Part shown: piece after piece, positions 62,873 to 64,000 of the stretch | How positions within the stretch are numbered: position 1 is the stretch's first letter | Layout of the letters: the number at the start of each line of letters is the position of its first letter | Program-made: the position numbers and the translations under genes | Assembly (NCBI GenBank): GCA_963749415.1 | Contig: CAVVMG010000001.1 | Span: forward strand, 1,860,001 to 1,924,000 | Reading direction: 5' to 3' | Source of the DNA: JALYNX01 sp963749415 | Lineage (GTDB): Bacteria; Actinomycetota; Acidimicrobiia; Spongiisociales; ZC4RG35 | Length of the DNA: 64,000 nucleotides | The notes under the pieces: model-generated | Database searches by the model: none | What the model saw: the letters and a program-made list of their open reading frames with translations, nothing else | Told to the model about the DNA's origin: nothing

Positions 62873-64000
62873 ATGAGCGACCTGTTTGCGGGCCGAGCCG
62901 ACGATCTCGCGTCGCGCTTGGCGCCGCTGGCTACCCGGATGCGGCCCCGGACCTTGGACGAGGTCGTGGGACAACCCGCCCTGATGGCAGGGGGAGCCGC
63001 ATTCCGGCGGGTCGTCGAGTCCGGGCGCCCGGTCTCGATGTTGCTCTGGGGCCCACCGGGTACGGGCAAGACCACCTTGGCCAGGGTGATCGCCTCCTAT
63101 GCCGACGCCGAGTTCGAGACTCTCTCCGCCACTTCGGCGGGGGTCAAGGACATCCGCGAAGTCCTGGCCCGCGCCCGGGGCCGTCTCGAGACCGACGAAC
63201 GGCGCACCGTCCTCTTCCTCGATGAGATCCATCGCTTCGCCAAGAACCAACAAGACGCCCTGCTCCCCGGGGTCGAAGACGGGACCCTGACGCTGATCGG
63301 AGCCACCACCGAAAATCCCTTCTTCGAGGTCAACTCGCCCCTGATGAGCCGGATGACACTGTTTCGCCTCGAGCCCTTGGGCCCGGAGTCGATCATCGAG
63401 CTGCTGCAAAGGGCCTTGGAGGACCGAGAGCGGGGACTGGGTGCGATGGAACTGTCCGCCGAGGATGAGGTGCTGGAAGATCTCGCCACCAGGACCGGAG
63501 GTGACGCCCGGCAGGCGCTCAACGCCCTCGAGGTGGCAGCCCTGCTCGCCGAGGGTGGAGGGAGGGCGGATATCGGTTCCGACGACGTGGCCGAGGCGCT
63601 GCAACGACGAATCGTGCGGTACGACAAGACGGGGGATCGCCATTACGACGTGATCTCAGCCTTCATCAAGAGCGTCCGTGGCTCCGATCCGGACGCGGCC
63701 CTCTATTGGCTGTTCCTGATGCTGGAGGCGGGAGAGGACCCCGAGTTCATCGCCCGGCGCCTGATCATCCTTGCCTCAGAGGACATCGGCCTCGCCGACA
63801 GTCAGGCACTGCCGATTGCGGTTGCCGCCGCCGATGCTCTCGCCTACGTGGGGCTTCCCGAGGCCGAGTACCACCTCAGCCATGCGACGCTCTATCTGGC
63901 CACTGCCCCCAAGTCGAATTCGATCGGCCGGGCGATGGGTGAGTCGCGTCAACTGGTTCAGGAGGGACCGGCACCGAGCGTGCCCCCTCATCTCCGCTCC
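62873..64000 (+). CDS. rarA: Replication-associated recombination protein RarA (3' end cut by window)
   Basis: 376 residues are visible from ATG 62873, about 85 percent of the usual 440. AAA+ motifs are LATRMRPRTLDEVVGQPALM, Walker A LLWGPPGTGKTTLARVIASY, Walker B TVLFLDEIHRFAKNQQDALL and sensor 1 LTLIGATTENPFFEVNSPLM, followed by the tetramerisation region (YDKTGDRHYDVISAFIKSVR, GSDPDAALYWLFLMLEAGED). RarA/MgsA acts at stalled replication forks. It follows aspS by 43 bases. Confidence 0.95.
   Translation, partial: MSDLFAGRADDLASRLAPLATRMRPRTLDEVVGQPALMAGGAAFRRVVESGRPVSMLLWGPPGTGKTTLARVIASYADAEFETLSATSAGVKDIREVLARARGRLETDERRTVLFLDEIHRFAKNQQDALLPGVEDGTLTLIGATTENPFFEVNSPLMSRMTLFRLEPLGPESIIELLQRALEDRERGLGAMELSAEDEVLEDLATRTGGDARQALNALEVAALLAEGGGRADIGSDDVAEALQRRIVRYDKTGDRHYDVISAFIKSVRGSDPDAALYWLFLMLEAGEDPEFIARRLIILASEDIGLADSQALPIAVAAADALAYVGLPEAEYHLSHATLYLATAPKSNSIGRAMGESRQLVQEGPAPSVPPHLRS

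Overview
This window is a stretch of high-GC actinobacterial chromosome, most likely from an uncultured member of class Acidimicrobiia or a close relative. That placement is an inference. It rests on the M. tuberculosis-like order thrS / pgsA / acyltransferase / pimA / pdxS / pdxT / yebC / ruvC-ruvA-ruvB, the order lexA / LysM protein / nrdR, a DUF222-HNH (13E12-type) protein, Cys-Asn-Pro-Pro type SLH repeats, and frequent GTG/TTG starts with ATGA/GTGA overlaps. Nearly all of the window is coding. I see no CRISPR array, insertion sequence, rRNA or phage.

Layout. 1-4.2 kb: glyoxylate shunt (RamB-like regulator divergent from malate synthase and isocitrate lyase). 4.2-4.8 kb: Phd/PIN toxin-antitoxin pair. 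5-16.2 kb: a secreted proline-rich protein, an archaeal-type (type II) GAPDH-like protein, then rimO, cinA, thpR, recA, rny, miaB, miaA, dapF. 16.1-19.5 kb: lexA, a LysM SOS protein, nrdR, a membrane protein, dut and three tRNAs. 19.5-25.4 kb: accessory block of TetR, two oxidoreductases, a cupin-cyclase fusion and three membrane proteins. 25.4-36.8 kb: mixed accessory genes (ferritin-like, SLH-SNase fusion, zincin, low-molecular-weight phosphatase/ArsC-like, ArsR-type regulator, MFS exporter, a broken kynureninase attached to an LCP remnant, threonine dehydratase-like enzyme, patatin, an APH-fold pseudokinase) plus one tRNA. 36.9-64 kb: core block with thrS, gltA, an EF-G-like GTPase, phosphatidylinositol-mannoside genes, PLP synthase, yebC, DUF222-HNH, ruvCAB, queA, tgt, yajC-secD-secF, apt, rel, a metallo-beta-lactamase-fold hydrolase, hisS, aspS and rarA (cut by the window end).

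How the genes work together. An SOS regulon can be read directly: LexA-type palindromes (CGAACA-N2-TGTTCG and close variants) lie before recA, in a cluster of four between lexA and the LysM gene, over the start of the DUF222-HNH gene and over the ruvC start. This is the same gene set known to be LexA-controlled in M. tuberculosis. The tRNA-modification genes, the Sec accessory genes, the PIM-lipid genes and the PLP-synthase pair are each compact operons.

The most unusual observation is that four conserved genes (aceA, kynureninase, DUF222-HNH and ruvB) each carry exactly one surplus base, and the conserved C-terminus continues in the +1 frame each time. These could be assembly errors, real lesions or, less likely, +1 recoding. 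In addition, the corrected DUF222-HNH frame has no stop codon and runs straight into ruvC, predicting a two-nuclease fusion with an internal LexA-covered ruvC start.
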